A stretch of 64,000 nt of DNA from Chrysemys picta bellii. Its lineage: Eukaryota > Chordata > Testudines > Emydidae. The position numbers and the translations under genes are program-made. Each line of letters starts with the position of its first letter. The stretch's first letter is position 1. The stretch is from assembly GCF_011386835.1 (NCBI RefSeq), contig NC_088801.1:19764824-19828823 (forward strand). Direction: 5' to 3'. Below the pieces are notes generated by a model. The model was not told the origin of the DNA, did no database searches, and saw nothing but the letters and a program-made list of their open reading frames with translations. Positions 21,343-33,605 of the stretch are shown here, one piece after another.

Positions 21343-21486
21343 CAAGATAATTCCAGTGGATAATATTCAGCATAACTCAGAGCAGGAAAGTGCATATATG
21401 TTTGCAGATCTTGCCACTAGAATCTAGGGGGGGAAAGTGAGGAAAAAGACACTATTTCTAAATGTATTTCCCCTTTATTCTCATAG

Positions 21487-21564
21487 ACAATGCTGAGCTC
21501 AGAGAAACAACTGCCAGAGATTTCAATGAGGGGCATGAGGAAGATCTACCAGCTTTTCCCGAAG
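21487..21564 (+). CDS. Candidate host exon, 78 nt, phase 1-1
   Basis: A pyrimidine-rich tract ending ttctcatag precedes 21487, and the donor gaag|gtaact follows 21564. The frame through it stays open on both sides. The inner peptide (NAELRETTARDFNEGHEEDL and so on) is acidic and protein-like. The length is a multiple of three and both splice phases are 1, so skipping would keep the frame, as in a cassette exon. I cannot assign it to a gene. If real, the window lies in an intron-rich region of a large plus-strand gene. It could be chance. Confidence 0.35.
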
Positions 21565-21980
21565 GTAACTATTTCAAACTACGGACATCATCAGACATTA
21601 TTGGTTTACAGAATACATTTTTCTGTATGTTCAATATGAGCACTTTTTCAGCCTATACAGGAAGGTTAATGAGAAACATGAAAGCTGAGTCCTTATCCCT
21701 TCTAGGTGGAAAGGATCTGTGCCTGGAATATATTCTCCCATCAATGAATTACATTTTAACAGTCAACTAAGCTATATTTCATATGGGATAAGAAGTCCAG
21801 TAGAGAAGTGGGACCCTTCAAAAAAAGACTTCTGTCAGTGACTCGGGGAATTCCATAGAAGGCTGGAAAGAAGAAAACATCTTATTGCAACACTAATGAT
21901 AAATTAGGCAAAACTGAGTAAGAGTCTGTAAGAGTCAGACTTTGTCTCCAAGTGTGACAGGACCAACATGAAAGTGACCC

Positions 21981-22000
21981 CGCAGCACCATCTAGTGGTA
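21981..22000 (-). promoter_or_regulatory. CTCF-like motif
   Basis: On the minus strand it reads taccactagatggtgctgcg, close to the CTCF core (CCASYAGRKGGCRS). Single motifs occur by chance, so occupancy is unknown. Confidence 0.3.
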
Positions 22001-22770
22001 AAATAACAGCCAATGTGTTTAATAACAACTATTTTTTCAAATGAATACAAAACAAATCTGGTCTCTTTCTTGTTTTGATCCACTCCATCTCTCATACATC
22101 TTAATTTTTTGCAATCTCCTTAGTAATAAACTAGCCATAGGTCCAAACCAGCATTCCATAGTACTATGTACAGACTTTGGGCAAAACTACCTAGTATTTT
22201 GCCCCTAAATTTCTTAGCTGTAATGTTTAAGGCTTTCAAGTTAGTTTATCCATCTGTCATGTATTTTTGTTCGAACTTACCTGGTGTACCACACACAGTA
22301 TGTCTGTTAGATGCAGCAGGAATTTCATCTCCAAGTATTTGTAAAGAATGGTATATATTTATAGTGTGGTATAAATAATTCTAGCCTACAGATAGAACTA
22401 GAGATGTAGAACTCAGTGAGCAGGAAGAAAATGTTGAAACAATTTTCAAGGGGCTCCTTCTGTTTTAGCAAAACAAATATTTTAGGGGCAGGGTGAGTTA
22501 GCAGATCCACCAGCCAACCCCTGTGTATGGTTTGAGCATCTGCTATTGAAGCAGGGGTTGTACTGACACTCGATCTACCATAGAACATCCTGGTACAAAC
22601 CCTCTGTAGTCAGCCTGTGCACAGGGAAGAGGATCTGCCTCACACGAGGTGTAACTCTTTACCTTGTTTCCAATATCAGTACAAAAAATCCCGTTCATTT
22701 TATGTTGTAGATATGGGGCTGTCTAGCTTGGGCAGCAAATGTTTGCCAAGCAGGTTAGCTTGTCTTGCAA
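22001..22770. other. No feature recognised
   Basis: No gene or nameable repeat is seen. Confidence 0.5.
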
Positions 22771-22771
22771 A

Positions 22772-22891
22772 GTTTCAGAGTAGCAGCCGTGTTAGTCTGT
22801 ATCCGCAAAAAGAACAGGAGTACTTGTGGCACCTTAGAGACTAACAAATTTATTAGAGCATAAGCTTTCGTGGACTACAGCCCACTTCTTC
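22772..22891 (-). repeat. Penelope-like 3' fragment (probable)
   Basis: It reads 'gtttcagagtagcagccgtg', 'ttagtctgtatccgcaaaaa', 'gtacttgtggcacctta' and 'gcataagctttcgtgga', ending near 'cccacttctt'. This repeat is very common in turtle DNA. I place it among Penelope-like elements from the 'agtgagct...cgaaagctt' style terminus. The fragment has no ORF. Confidence 0.55.
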
Positions 22892-23159
22892 TCTGCTGCA
22901 AATGTCCAGCCTTCGTCTCCTCTGGATAAAGTGGTAACAAAATACCTCACAGTAAGTGATGGGCTGGAACTCCAAAGGTTCCATTTGATTTTCTTTTTTG
23001 TATAAACTCCCAAAAGTTTAGACGCTAATCCCAGTTTCTAGGTACAAGTGTAACACAACCAGTAATAATAATAGTTACATTGGTGGTATTTGATTATTCT
23101 GTAGTGTGAGATCATCTTTATTATAATGTCATTTTGGTCTTTGCCTGTGTGATCAGTGA

Positions 23160-23370
23160 ACTGGATTATGTGCTTTGGACTCCTGAGGTCAGAATAATCC
23201 TGGCTCTGCCATTGACCTCTGCTCCATTACTTTGGGCAGGGTATTGGTATCAGTCTCTTTCCCCTTCTGTAACATATCAATAATACTTGCGTACCTTACA
23301 TGGGTGTCATCAGGTTTAGCTAATTAATGTTTGAAAAGTGCTTTGCAAATATATTATACTATGTAAAGGC
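23160..23370 (+). repeat. MIR/L2-like ancient fragment
   Basis: The order 'ctggctctgccattgacctc', 'tttgggcagggtattgg', 'ccttctgtaaca' and 'gaaaagtgctttgcaaa' follows a MIR/L2 3' half. It is diverged. Confidence 0.6.
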
Positions 23371-23841
23371 ACGCTATTGTCTAATTTCGCCCACATGGTT
23401 GTTATTGGGGCATTCACAACTATGCGGGTGAAACAAGACAATTACTAAGCTGTCTAATGAACTCACACAGAAAAATGATAAAAGACAAAAACACCCTATA
23501 GCCGATGGGCAAACACTTTTCACAAAACAATCACTCCATATCTGACCTCTCAGTCCTCATGCGCAAGGAAACACCTTCTAAAGATGAGCCTGGGAGCTTA
23601 AACTCAGACCTTTGCTAGACACAAAAAATCAGTGACTGAATAGAGACATTGGATTTATGGTTAATTATAACAATCTATAATCCACTATCCTCCCACCCCA
23701 TCTTTTGTTTCCTCCCCCCACCTCACGACTGCAGAGGTGCTAACTGACCACTTCACTTGAATGGTCCCTTGAAACATGTGTGAATTACTTATGCTAAACA
23801 ATCTGTTCCACGGAGTATTTAGCTGTGACACTCTGAGTACA

Positions 23842-23981
23842 TTTCCCAGACCTGAAGAGGAGCTCTATGTAAGCTCGAAAATGTGTCTCTTTCACCAACA
23901 GAAGTTGGTCCAATAAAAGATATGACCTCACCCACCTTGTGTCTCTAATATCCTGGGTTCAACATAGCTACAACAACACTG
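23842..23981 (+). repeat. Penelope-like 3' fragment (second subfamily)
   Basis: It reads 'cctgaagaggagctctatgt', 'aagctcgaaaatgtgtctct', 'ggtccaataaaagatatgac' and 'tcaacatagctacaacaac'. It has the same organisation as the copy at 22772-22891 but a different sequence. A rearranged relative is at 54059-54185. Confidence 0.6.
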
Positions 23982-24215
23982 TAAAATACATTGTAAACAC
24001 TAAGGGCTGATTTTCAAAATGGCCTTTAGGTCTGTGTGCCTCCTTTCTTGGATAGTTCAACTTGTGACAATTTTAAAACGGAGACAATCAAAATCAGTGG
24101 GCATTGCAGAACATGTAGGCACAGGTATTTCCATCTCTTTGATCTTAAACCATGGGGTTACTATTCAGACTAGAAGATTTGAAGAGGCCCACACAACCAC
24201 ACACAGCCTGACTTA

Positions 24216-24485
24216 GGCCACGTCTACACTACCACTTATGTTGGCAAAACTTATGTCAATAAGGGGTGTGAAAAAACACTCACCTCAGTGACATAAATAT
24301 CTCCGGCATAAGTGGTGGTGTGCCAGCCCTATGTCAGCAGGAGAGCTTCTCCCACCAACAGAGCGACCACCACTTGTTGGGGGTGGTTTAATTATGTCAA
24401 TGGGAGAGCTCGCTCCTGTTGGCATAGAGCAGCGACACAAGAGCTCTTACAGTGGCGCAGTAAGGGCTCTAGTGTAGACATAGTC
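24216..24485. mobile_element. Harbinger-type MITE, copy 1 (270 bp)
   Basis: The left end ggccacgtctacactac and the right end 'ctagtgtagacatagtc' are inverted repeats related to the autonomous Harbinger (gtctacactac core). The flanking tta and tca are an imperfect 3-bp duplication. The interior has inverted 'gtcagcaggagagctt' and 'gggagagctcgctcctgttg' blocks. It has no ORF. It is the same family as 62391-62666. Confidence 0.75.
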
Positions 24486-25103
24486 TCACTTTTCACTCTA
24501 TGGAAGGGATCATTGAACCCTGTAGGCAGTATTAAGCCCTTCAGTTCATTTGCTGGTGGAGTCGGGGGCTCTGCTTTTGCTCTCAAATTAAGATGATTAT
24601 GTGTCTTTTATGTTCAACAAGACAGCTTCTAGAATCTGCATGCTATGTTTCTTGATAATATATGGACAATATGCTGTATCATGGTACCTACCCATTCAGT
24701 TTCATATCCTGTTTCTAAAAGAAAAGGGATATGTGATTAACCAAATCTATGTACTGTTCTTAATGCTAATTTGGAGGAATCAAAATCAAGAGGATTTCTT
24801 ACTGAGCATAAGTAAGGGCAACACAGTCTGACACTTTTATTTTTAACAAAAATCATATGTGGGTGCTGCGCTCTTGAAAATCTATCCCTGCCTGCTAACT
24901 AAACAGTGCTTTTTGTTGTCTTGGTCACCACTGGGATACTTTGGAGGACTTTCTATTGCTGCTGCTATGGTTTCTGACCATAAGGGGCTCTTAATTCAGC
25001 AGGCAAGGGAATAACAAAACCCGGAAGCTGAAGCTGATATTGGACAAGTTTTGACTAGAAATATGGTGCAATTTTTTACAGTGATAGTAATTAACCATGG
25101 AAA

Positions 25104-25308
25104 ACGTTACTAAGGGATATAGGTTCTCCATCACTTGAAGACTTTAAAACAAGACTGGATGGCTTTCTAGAAGATATGCTCTTGCTTAACCAGAATTAAG
25201 AAATTGTGGGCTTGATGTAGGGATTACTGGGCAAAAATTTCTGGCCTGTGTTATGCAGGAGATCAGACCCACTATAGGATCATAATAGTCCCTTAAAACC
25301 TATGAATT
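25104..25308 (+). repeat. CR1 LINE 3' end
   Basis: It reads 'ggttctccatcacttgaaga', 'caagactggatggctttcta', 'ctggcctgtgttatgcagga' and 'cttaaaacctatga', a standard CR1 3' end of yet another subfamily. It is short and inactive. Confidence 0.8.
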
Positions 25309-26214
25309 TTTTCTCCGTTCTTGATTGTCAAAATAATCATTTTCCTATGGAATAATATTTAAATATAAAAATTCCTTTAATTGCTTTAATTTTGTTTAAA
25401 CTCCCAAATGGTATAATACCTTAATTGAATATGGGATCAGTGGAGAGTGCAGTCTGCATTATGGCAGCCCTGGGAGTCCTGTTTTAAACCACCAGGAAAA
25501 TGGGCAGCTGAGTACATTCAGCAATCTCAAAGGCCAGCCAGGACTTCCTTGGGCCAGAATTTGTCAAAATATATTCGTACCAAATTTTTCACTCCATAGA
25601 ACATAGAAGCTACCTTTTCTAATGATAACGGTATGACCAGAAGACCAATAATAATTAACTGACCAAAAACATAAATTAAAAAAGACACTGGTACAGAAGA
25701 AAGGTTAATAATACATTGGCACTAATAAGCTTGGCTCAAAAACAGAATAAATATTTTATGCAAGCCTTAACACCAATCCGTTATCATAATTACAGTTAAG
25801 GGCTTGTAGAATAATGATCTCTGTAAAGGTATGAAGAACTCTGTAGAGATTTCTCAGCCTAACCTTTTGACTTCTTCTCCATCCTAACTATTGATTATTG
25901 GAATACATTAGAAGATAGGCTCATTGAAATTCCAGATCCTTCCAAAGACGAAAGGGCCAAATTATTAGTCTTTTTAATTTGACACAATTCCATCTACAGC
26001 AGCACTATCTTATATTGAAACCGTGTAGTAGCAGTGAGCATGGTGAATAGGTAGACACAAGGCAGGAGGAGGCGGAAAGGAATGACTGGGATTGTGAAAA
26101 TGCATTGTTGCTGGAATTTACCATTGCCCACATACTTTTCTGTGGAGTTAAAAAGTCAAGGATTTGCGTGATTGTACAGAGGTAGAACAACGTGTTAAAA
26201 ACAAAACTACTGGC
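25309..26214. other. No feature recognised
   Basis: AT-rich DNA with no protein-like frame. Confidence 0.5.
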
Positions 26215-26495
26215 AGCCCCCTCCTATAGCCCAAACTCCTCATCCCTGGCTACCCCAGAGTTGGCACCCCCAGCTGGAGCCCTCACCCCTCCCGCACCCC
26301 CTGAGCCAGCCCAGTGAAAATGAGCGAGTGAGTGAGGGTGGGGAGAGCACTCAACAGAAGGTGAGAGGATGGAGTGAGTGGGGGCGGGGCCTAGGAGAAG
26401 GGGCAGGGATGGGGTGGGGCCTCAGATTAGGGGTCGGTCAGGGGGCCAGGCAAGGGTGTTTGGTTTTCTGCGAGTAGAAAGTTGGCAATCCCAGT
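26215..26495. repeat. GC-rich dispersed repeat, partial
   Basis: A GC-rich block ending 'tttggttttctgcgagtaga' and aagttggcaatccc. The end resembles the 'ttgccaac' termini of the element at 49569, inverted. The other end is not recognisable. It is probably a truncated non-autonomous DNA element. Confidence 0.45.
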
Positions 26496-26954
26496 GAATC
26501 ACCCAGACAACCATTGCTCCCAGTTATACTACTGAATTATGTGTCTCATTATCTGACCTCTCTCATACCCTAAAGCCTTTCATTTCCAGGAAGCATTTCA
26601 GATTCATGTGCTTGTGCCGTACCGCCCAGTCAGCTTGCAGAAATTGCCGTTGCACCGGTAGTCACAAACACAGCAGATAAAGTGAAATTTACAGGCATTG
26701 TAATGCTTAAAACTGTGACAATGCAGGGCAAAATTTGCTGACAAGTGTGGAATTTTAAAGGGATACAGACGATAGGATTTAACTGACCACGGAAAAATAA
26801 GAGCTGCCAATCAGAAACTTGTGCATGCAGGCTGATGAAGTTCATGTCAGGTATTCTCTGCAATTGGAGAGCCACATTGAGCATCCATTCCCCTAATCCA
26901 TGGGAAAAATGACACACCCAATTCTACTTAATAACTCTAATTAAATGTTGCAGT

Positions 26955-27060
26955 TATAATACTTGGGACAGCACTGTGATGTTGATTTACATGGGTGTAA
27001 ATAATAATGGAGTTACTCCAGCCTTACAAGGATGTAGGTTAGATCAGAATTTGCTCTTTT
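26955..27060. repeat. 'gtgtaaat / ggagttactcc' ancient repeat
   Basis: It has the motif order 'atttacatgggtgtaaat', 'aatggagttactcc' and 'tagatcagaatttg'. A similar stretch occurs at 32925-33040. I read both as old palindromic MITE remnants. The class is unknown. Confidence 0.4.
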
Positions 27061-29377
27061 GATTTATAAATTTTGCATGGCAGGGAACAGTATAGCAATG
27101 GGGTAGTCATGAGGTTCCCAGGAAAGTGAGTCATAATAAAAAAGGAAGTCGTGTATAAAGACATAGTGTATCTCAGGTTATTTTCATTGCAAGGAGCCTC
27201 CTATACAGTGTATCATACCACTCTGTGATTGACAGTGTTTGCACTGACTACAGTAGCGTTATGTCAATATACACCAGCTGAGGATCTGGCCCGTGAAGTC
27301 AGTTATATCATTCTGTTCAATGTGTGGTATGTAAGCGGCTGTTCTGCTTGTTAGCTCTTGAATGAAAGTGAAGCTGGCTGGTCCCTTCACTCCTCCTTCC
27401 ATAACCTTATCTAACCTCAGCTGGGCACACATCCAGTCTCAGTTTGCTAAATGAACAGTCTGCATGTCCCCTTTTCACCTTCAGCTTATTGCTTCCTGGT
27501 TAACAGGCATGTGTACTGTGCTTCGCGGCAGGGAAGAGACTGGGCCAATTGGAGTGAACACAGGGGTTTCTTTGTTCAGGAAGCTAGGCACTGTTAGACA
27601 CCGTTGCTCCTTGGCTCTCTTTTACGCAGGCTAAGGAACACAGCCCATGTTGCACGGTATGACTATATAGTTTCTAGCAATGTCCTTTTTGGGGGGCCCG
27701 GGTGTCAGGAAGAGGGGATGTTCTTGGGCCCAACAATCTTTGTACCCAAACAGTCCTAGTTAGTGGGCTGCATATAACGCTGGTCAGGCTGTAGGTGCTT
27801 CATCTACAAGGACCTAAGGCTCTAGCGCCGGATGTGTCCCAAATCACACTCCGCAAACTGTCTCCAACCATCACACTCCTCCCAGATAGCCTGACTCTCT
27901 GGCCAGTTCTCCACCAACTGCCCCCTATATACCACAGAACTGTTCTTCCCTCACTCTAAACTATCTCCCTCAAGTCAGCACAGAGCTTGAGTAGATTCAT
28001 TTCACTGCTCTCTGTTGATTCATGGCTGCTCAGCCATCCCCCAACACACTTATCTAGGCACCTGGCTATCAGGGGGTTCTGAAAACAATGTTAAGGAGGG
28101 GACGTGATGGATAATAATTAATCTGCTGAACTGCAAAGAGAATTTCGGTAAGTAAGATAACCCCTTCTGCAGATCAGAAAGGAACAGCCAGAATTTTTAG
28201 AGGGAGGGTCTCTGTTGGGGGATGAGGCTGTTCTGCACTAGTTCCCTTGTAAAACATAAATTTGCCAAAGGAATCGAATTCTTGATAGCTTTAAAGGCAC
28301 TGTAATACCCTAGATCCTGGCGCCCCACTTCCTTTGGCATGAGTATATGGCTGTACAGGTATATATATAAAGGCTAATGAATGAAATACTGTACTGTAGA
28401 AAGTCCCAGCTGCAAGAAAAATATCTGGCAACAGAAGAGAAATACTATATTCTGATGCCAGTTGTGCTTCTCTGTAGAACTATACTTTGACTTATGAGTT
28501 AGCAGTGGATATCAGGCATGCTCATGTATCACAGTATGTTATAGGGAGGGCTTCAAGAAGATGGTCACATTTCTAGACCAATTTGTGTGATAAGTTTAAA
28601 GTAATTCTGCAGAAAAATATACTAAATATATACCTTTTGTAGCTACATTAGCATAGATAACATGCAAGCTAATAGAATTAATACACACAATTGTGTTTAA
28701 CAGTATGATTGAGTAATGCATTGTATACCCTGATCATTTCGTCTTGGAAATGGAAAATCCACACTAAATGTTCTGGGACTTGGATGTGGCACAGGTAAGG
28801 TGTTTGCACCTTACAGCAAAATGAATTCACTACATTTGTGCATCTATTTTTAAAGAGCTGATCTTGCTGTAGAAAGAACAGTCAGTACTTTCAAAAATAA
28901 ACAAAACTACTGAAGTGTTATGTTAACAACTCCAATTTGCGTTGAACTGGACAGCGGCAGCAATGGGTGTCACCATACACAAGTGCAATGGCCTTTCATT
29001 TTTAGAAACCTGGGTTCAAATCCTAGTTTATTTAACAAATTAGATGAATTTCATGATCTCGCCTTAGTCTGTATTTGGACACATTTGAAGTTGGAAAAAT
29101 TCAAATGTTAAACAATGAAAAATTGGTGCATTTTTAATCAAAACCTTGTGTGGAGAATATATATCATAAATATGTTGTTTGTAGTTATGAAACTGGGATT
29201 CTAAGTTTGGCACTTTTACATTTCTGAGAATTTAGAAGCCATTTGTTCTCAGGGTTGCTACAGACTGTACCCAAGATACATACACTGTGCTTTTTCATGG
29301 AGACATTTGTTTTGTTACCTTCTGATTGTTTTTCCCTGATCTAAAATTAGTTATTTCAGACTAAAAGTCAAATCCCA
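27061..29377. other. No feature recognised
   Basis: About 2.3 kb with no gene and no repeat that I can name. A faint MIR-like piece (cctgggttcaaatcctag) lies at 29008-29026. Confidence 0.5.
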
Positions 29378-31242
29378 CTGAAGAAAACAAAAAGGAGCAT
29401 AAACTCTGGCAAGTCAATTGTAAAAGTATAATTAAGCAGGCCAAAAAAGAATTCAAACTGTAACTAGTAAAAGACACAAAAACTAACAGCAGTTTTTTTA
29501 AGTACACCAGAAGCAGGAAGTCTGCCAAACAATCAGTGAGGCCATTGGACAATCAAGGTACTAAAGGAGCAGTCAAGGAAGACAAGGCTGTTGCAGAGAC
29601 GCTAAATGAATTATTTGCATCAGTCTTTACTGCAGAGCTTGTGAGGAAGATTCCCACACTTGAGCCATTCTTTTTAGGTGGCAAATCTGAGGAACTGGCC
29701 CAGAATGAGGTGTCAATAAGAGATTATTTGAACAAGTTAATAAATTAAACAGTAATGAGTAACCAGGTATTCATGCACGAGTTCTGAAGGAACTCAAATA
29801 TAATATTGCAGAACTACTAATTGTGGTATGTAACCTATCACTAAAACCAGCCTCTTACCAGATAACTAGAGGATAGCTAATGTAATGCTGATATTTTTAA
29901 AAGGCTCCAGAAGAGGTCCTGGCAATTATGGGTTGGTAAACCTAACCTAAGAACAAAATTATCAGACACATAGATAAACATAATTTGTTGGGGAAGAGTC
30001 AACTTAGATTTTGTAAAGGAAAATCATGCCTCACCAATCTATTAAAATTCTTTGAGAATGTCAACAAGCATGTGGAGAAGGGTGATCCAGGGAATATAGT
30101 GTACTTATATTTTCAGAACCCTTTGACAAAGTCCCACGCCAAAGACACTTAAGCAAAGTAAGCAGTCATGGAATAAGAGAGAAGGTCTTTGCAAGGATCA
30201 GTAACTGATTTTTAAAAAAGGGTACAAAGGGTAAGAATAAATGGTCAGTTTTCAGAATGCAGAGAAGTAAATAGCATGATCCCCCAAGGATCTGTACTGG
30301 GACCTGTGCTGTTCAACATATTCATAAATGGTCTGGAACAGATGGTGAACAGATAGGTGGCAAAATTTGCAGACAATACAAAATTACTCAAGATAGTTAA
30401 GTCCAAAGCAGACTGCAAAGAGTTACAAAGGGATCTCACAAAACTGGGTGACTGGGCAACAAAATGGCAGATGAAATTCAATGTTGATAAGTTCAAAGTA
30501 ATGCACATTCAAAAACGTAATCCCAACTGTCCAACCAAAATGATGGGGTCTAAATTAGGTGTTACCACTCACAAAACAGATCTTGGCGTCATTGTGGATA
30601 GTTCTCTGAAAACATCTCTCAATGTGCAATGGCAATCAAAAAGCTAATATAATAGTAGGAACCATTCAGAATGGGATAAATAATAAGACAGGCAATATCG
30701 TAATGCCACTGTATAAATCAATGGTATGTCTACAACCTGATACCGTGTGCAGTTCTGGTTACCCCATCTCAGAAAAGATATTTTAGAATTGGAAACGGTA
30801 CGGAGAAGGACAACAAAAATTATTAGAGATGTGGAACAGCTTCCATATGAGGAGAGATTAAAAAACTGGGATTGTTCATTTTAGAAAAGAGACGACTAAG
30901 GGGAGATATGATAGAGATCTATAAAATCATGAATGTTGTGGAGAAACTGAATAGGGAACTGTTATTTACTCCTTTGCCTAACACAAGAACCAAGGGTCAC
31001 TCCATGAAATAAATAGGCAGCAGGTTTAAAAGTAACATAGAGCAGTTTTTCTCCACACAATGCAAAGTCAGCCTGTGGAACTCATTACCAGGGGATATTG
31101 TGAAGGCCAGAAGTATAACTGGTTTAGAAAAGAATGAGATAAGTTCATGGTCAGGGACATTACCCCATGCTCTGGGTGTCCCTAAACCTCTGATAGCCAG
31201 AAGCTAGGACTTGACAATAGGGGATGGATCACTAGATAATTA
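29378..31242 (+). pseudogene. Degenerate CR1 ORF2 (reverse transcriptase)
   Basis: The translation in shifting frames shows CR1 blocks in order: the linker after the endonuclease near 29540-29740, 'LRFCKGKSCLTNLLKFFE'-type sequence near 30005, the motif-B context ([14 protein letters not shown]) near 30285-30320, a 'FADNTKLL' version of motif C near 30365, and the C-terminal region to about 31130. Many stops, small deletions and shifts show long decay. The first catalytic Asp region near 30095 is disrupted, and motif C reads FADN rather than FADD. It is 5'-truncated. The 3' end is lost where a different sequence begins at 31243. Confidence 0.85.
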
Positions 31243-31320
31243 GAGCCCTGAGTGGATACAAATTTATATCCGTGGATATCTGCAGATATAAATCATTATC
31301 TGCGGAGCTGCAGGGCTCTA
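31243..31320. mobile_element. Short element with tagagccctg ends
   Basis: The left tagagccctg and right cagggctcta are perfect 10-bp inverted repeats. The interior has 'atatccgtggatatctgcag' blocks. No convincing target duplication is present, and similar GC-rich sequence continues to about 31500, so this may be one part of a longer hAT-like element that interrupts the CR1 just before its usual tail. Confidence 0.45.
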
Positions 31321-31499
31321 CCAGGAACCGCAGCAGTGAAAGGGCAGCACGTTGGGCCACCACTCCCAGGACCCAGTGTCCCGCACTGCCAGCTCCTCTG
31401 GTGTGGCTGTACCACTCGCAGCCCACCCGCCCCCGCCACCCACTGGTGCGGGCACCAGGCTCAGTCCCTGCTCGTGTGTTCAAGCAGCACACATGCCCC

Positions 31500-32924
31500 A
31501 GATAGGAGTCCTTCCACGTAGCAGTCTGTGTCTCCTGTCTAGGGGTGTGCCAGATGTGAGCCGCTTGAATACATGAACAGGACCAGGGACAGCTGGCCAG
31601 TCTTATGCTCTTATGTGCAGCGATTCACCCCTGTGTCTTGTCAGCAGTGGAGGCAGGGGGAACTCTAGGGCATCAGTGGCCTCTCAGCTCCAAGTAAGGC
31701 AGGTGCCTCATGAAGATGAGGTCAGGAGAGGGCTTATGTAGTGGGAGAAGCCTGAGGGAGTTATCAGATGGGTTACTTTAAATGTAACTTATAGTGTTGG
31801 GTAGCGAGAGCTGCAGAGAGTCTGTATGGAAGAGGCAGCAAATACTGTATACAGAGACAGCACCCCCTGCACCCTAGTCCCAGCATCTATGGCATATGAG
31901 ACAGTTCAACAGCTGGGAGAGGAACTGGGCCCTGTTAAAAGGTTTGAGCTGGATGGGGACTATGGCAGGGGGTACCAGGTAGGTTCAGTTGTTGAGAGAG
32001 AGATGTCAGGAGCTTATTTGATGGAGTGCCACTGGAGGAGGATTGGTGTTTGGATGACAGCAGTGGAAGAGTTTAGCAGAGGAGAGTTAGGGATGAAGTT
32101 TGGCAGCTGGGAGGAAGTTAAATTGGAGGTTGGAACTGAATCAGAAATTGCCCATCCCTTTCTAAATAGAGAGGAAATTCTCAAAGGAGAGGAGACAATT
32201 TCAAGCTGATTATTTAGTGTAGCATGAAGAGAGATACTGGGAGGCACTGCTATTAATAACTGTGTGTTTGTTGAAATGTTAGTTTTGAAAGCGGATCATT
32301 TAGCAAAAGGGTGTTCTTGCCTCTGTGTTGTTTGATCAGGCCTAGCATCGTTCTGTTTATTGGATCATTAATTAATTGTTTGCCTTATTTATTATTAAAT
32401 GCTTGTCTAAAATATACTGTACTTCCATGGATTCTTTTAATACTGTTAATTTTTGCTTCTCCAAATCAAACTGAGCATTAATGCTACAGTACAAGCATGT
32501 TGTCATGGTCACTAGAGGGCCACATAGCCCAGCAGTTTAAAACTCACTTTTCATTCATTTCAGACGCACAGATGAGGTAACTGAAACATATAGGTTGTTG
32601 CACTGAGGTTGCTCTAGATTTTATTTGCTGGGTCAGAGCATCTTGGTATCAACTGCTCAGGAGCCAAGCTCTGGTCTACCCTAGAGTCCTGTTCTTGGCA
32701 CAATCTGACATTGATCTTTAGGCTGCCAGATCACGTCATGACCCACTGCAAAATTCTCATACAGGATGGATGCCAATGATATATAATTATAATTTTCCTT
32801 TAAGCCCTTTTGGCTCAGAGACACCATTGCTGCTGATTGATTGCTTCTCAAATACGTGTCCTGAAACAGCTAGCAATTTTCTATAATGGAATAGGTCAAA
32901 AACTAAGGCTAGTTTTATTGGTGT
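31500..32924. other. No gene confirmed; one unexplained 127-codon frame
   Basis: The plus-strand frame 31826-32209 (127 codons, MEEAANTVYR start) has no recognised domain and no splice or poly-A context that I can support. It is probably chance, though its acidic composition is even. A CTCF-like motif (tcactagagggccac) lies at 32509-32523. Nothing else is recognised. Confidence 0.4.
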
Positions 32925-33040
32925 AAAGAGCAGGCGGTATTGAGAGGCAACGTGCATGGTTCTGCTCTTACACTAATTTTACACCTGTAAAATGGAGTTA
33001 CTTCTGATTTGCATCAGGACGGAATCAATTAGGGTTTGAT
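32925..33040. repeat. 'gtgtaaa / ggagttact' ancient repeat, second copy
   Basis: 'attggtgtaaagagcaggcg', 'ttacacctgtaaaatggagt' and 'tgcatcaggacggaatc' match the order in 26955-27060. It is diverged. Confidence 0.35.
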
Positions 33041-33537
33041 TTTTCTATTGCATGTCAGTAATTTTCAAGACCTGCTCTTATTAAATAAGAAAGTATTAGG
33101 ACCTACTGGGTTAAACTTTTGAGGCGCATGGCCATTCTGTCAACATGACCTCTTTTGTCTCTGTACAAATAGCTACAATCTCTCCATGCCCTTAAGTGAA
33201 TGCATCTGCTACTGAGCTCCTAGTAACAGGCCTTGCTTACTTCCATGTAGGATTAATGCCTTGTAGGGTGCAGAAGCAAAAAGTGGTTGTTTTCAAGTTG
33301 CATAATATTGAATAGTTTGTAGATTTTACCCTTTGCTTTGCGTCATTAATGTAATCACCTAAATTTTATGGCACTATACCAATTGAGTGTTTATGAAAAT
33401 ATATTACTGCCCTGTGAGAAATTATGAAATATGGCTCTTAGTTATATAATAGTATTTTTTTTCCTGGGGCTGCATTTCCCTTTTTTGGTGGTTAAATACT
33501 TTTGCTTTGCAACACGTATTAAAAAAACCAGGAACAG

Positions 33538-33538
33538 A

Positions 33539-33605
<67 letters not shown>
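33538..33605. repeat. (ATCT)n microsatellite, about 16 units
   Basis: An uninterrupted tetranucleotide array (GATA on the other strand), followed by a short CACA run. It should vary in length between individuals. Confidence 0.97.

Noticed and set aside
31243..31320. hAT insertion with an 8-bp duplication
   Set aside because: The ends are inverted repeats but the flanking 8-mers do not match, so the class was left open.
31826..32209. 127-codon ORF as a host gene
   Set aside because: No domain, no splice or poly-A context, and no repeat homology. The length is compatible with chance in 64 kb, so I left it as unexplained only.
33538..33605. CRISPR-like array
   Set aside because: Perfect tetranucleotide repeat with no spacers, in vertebrate DNA.
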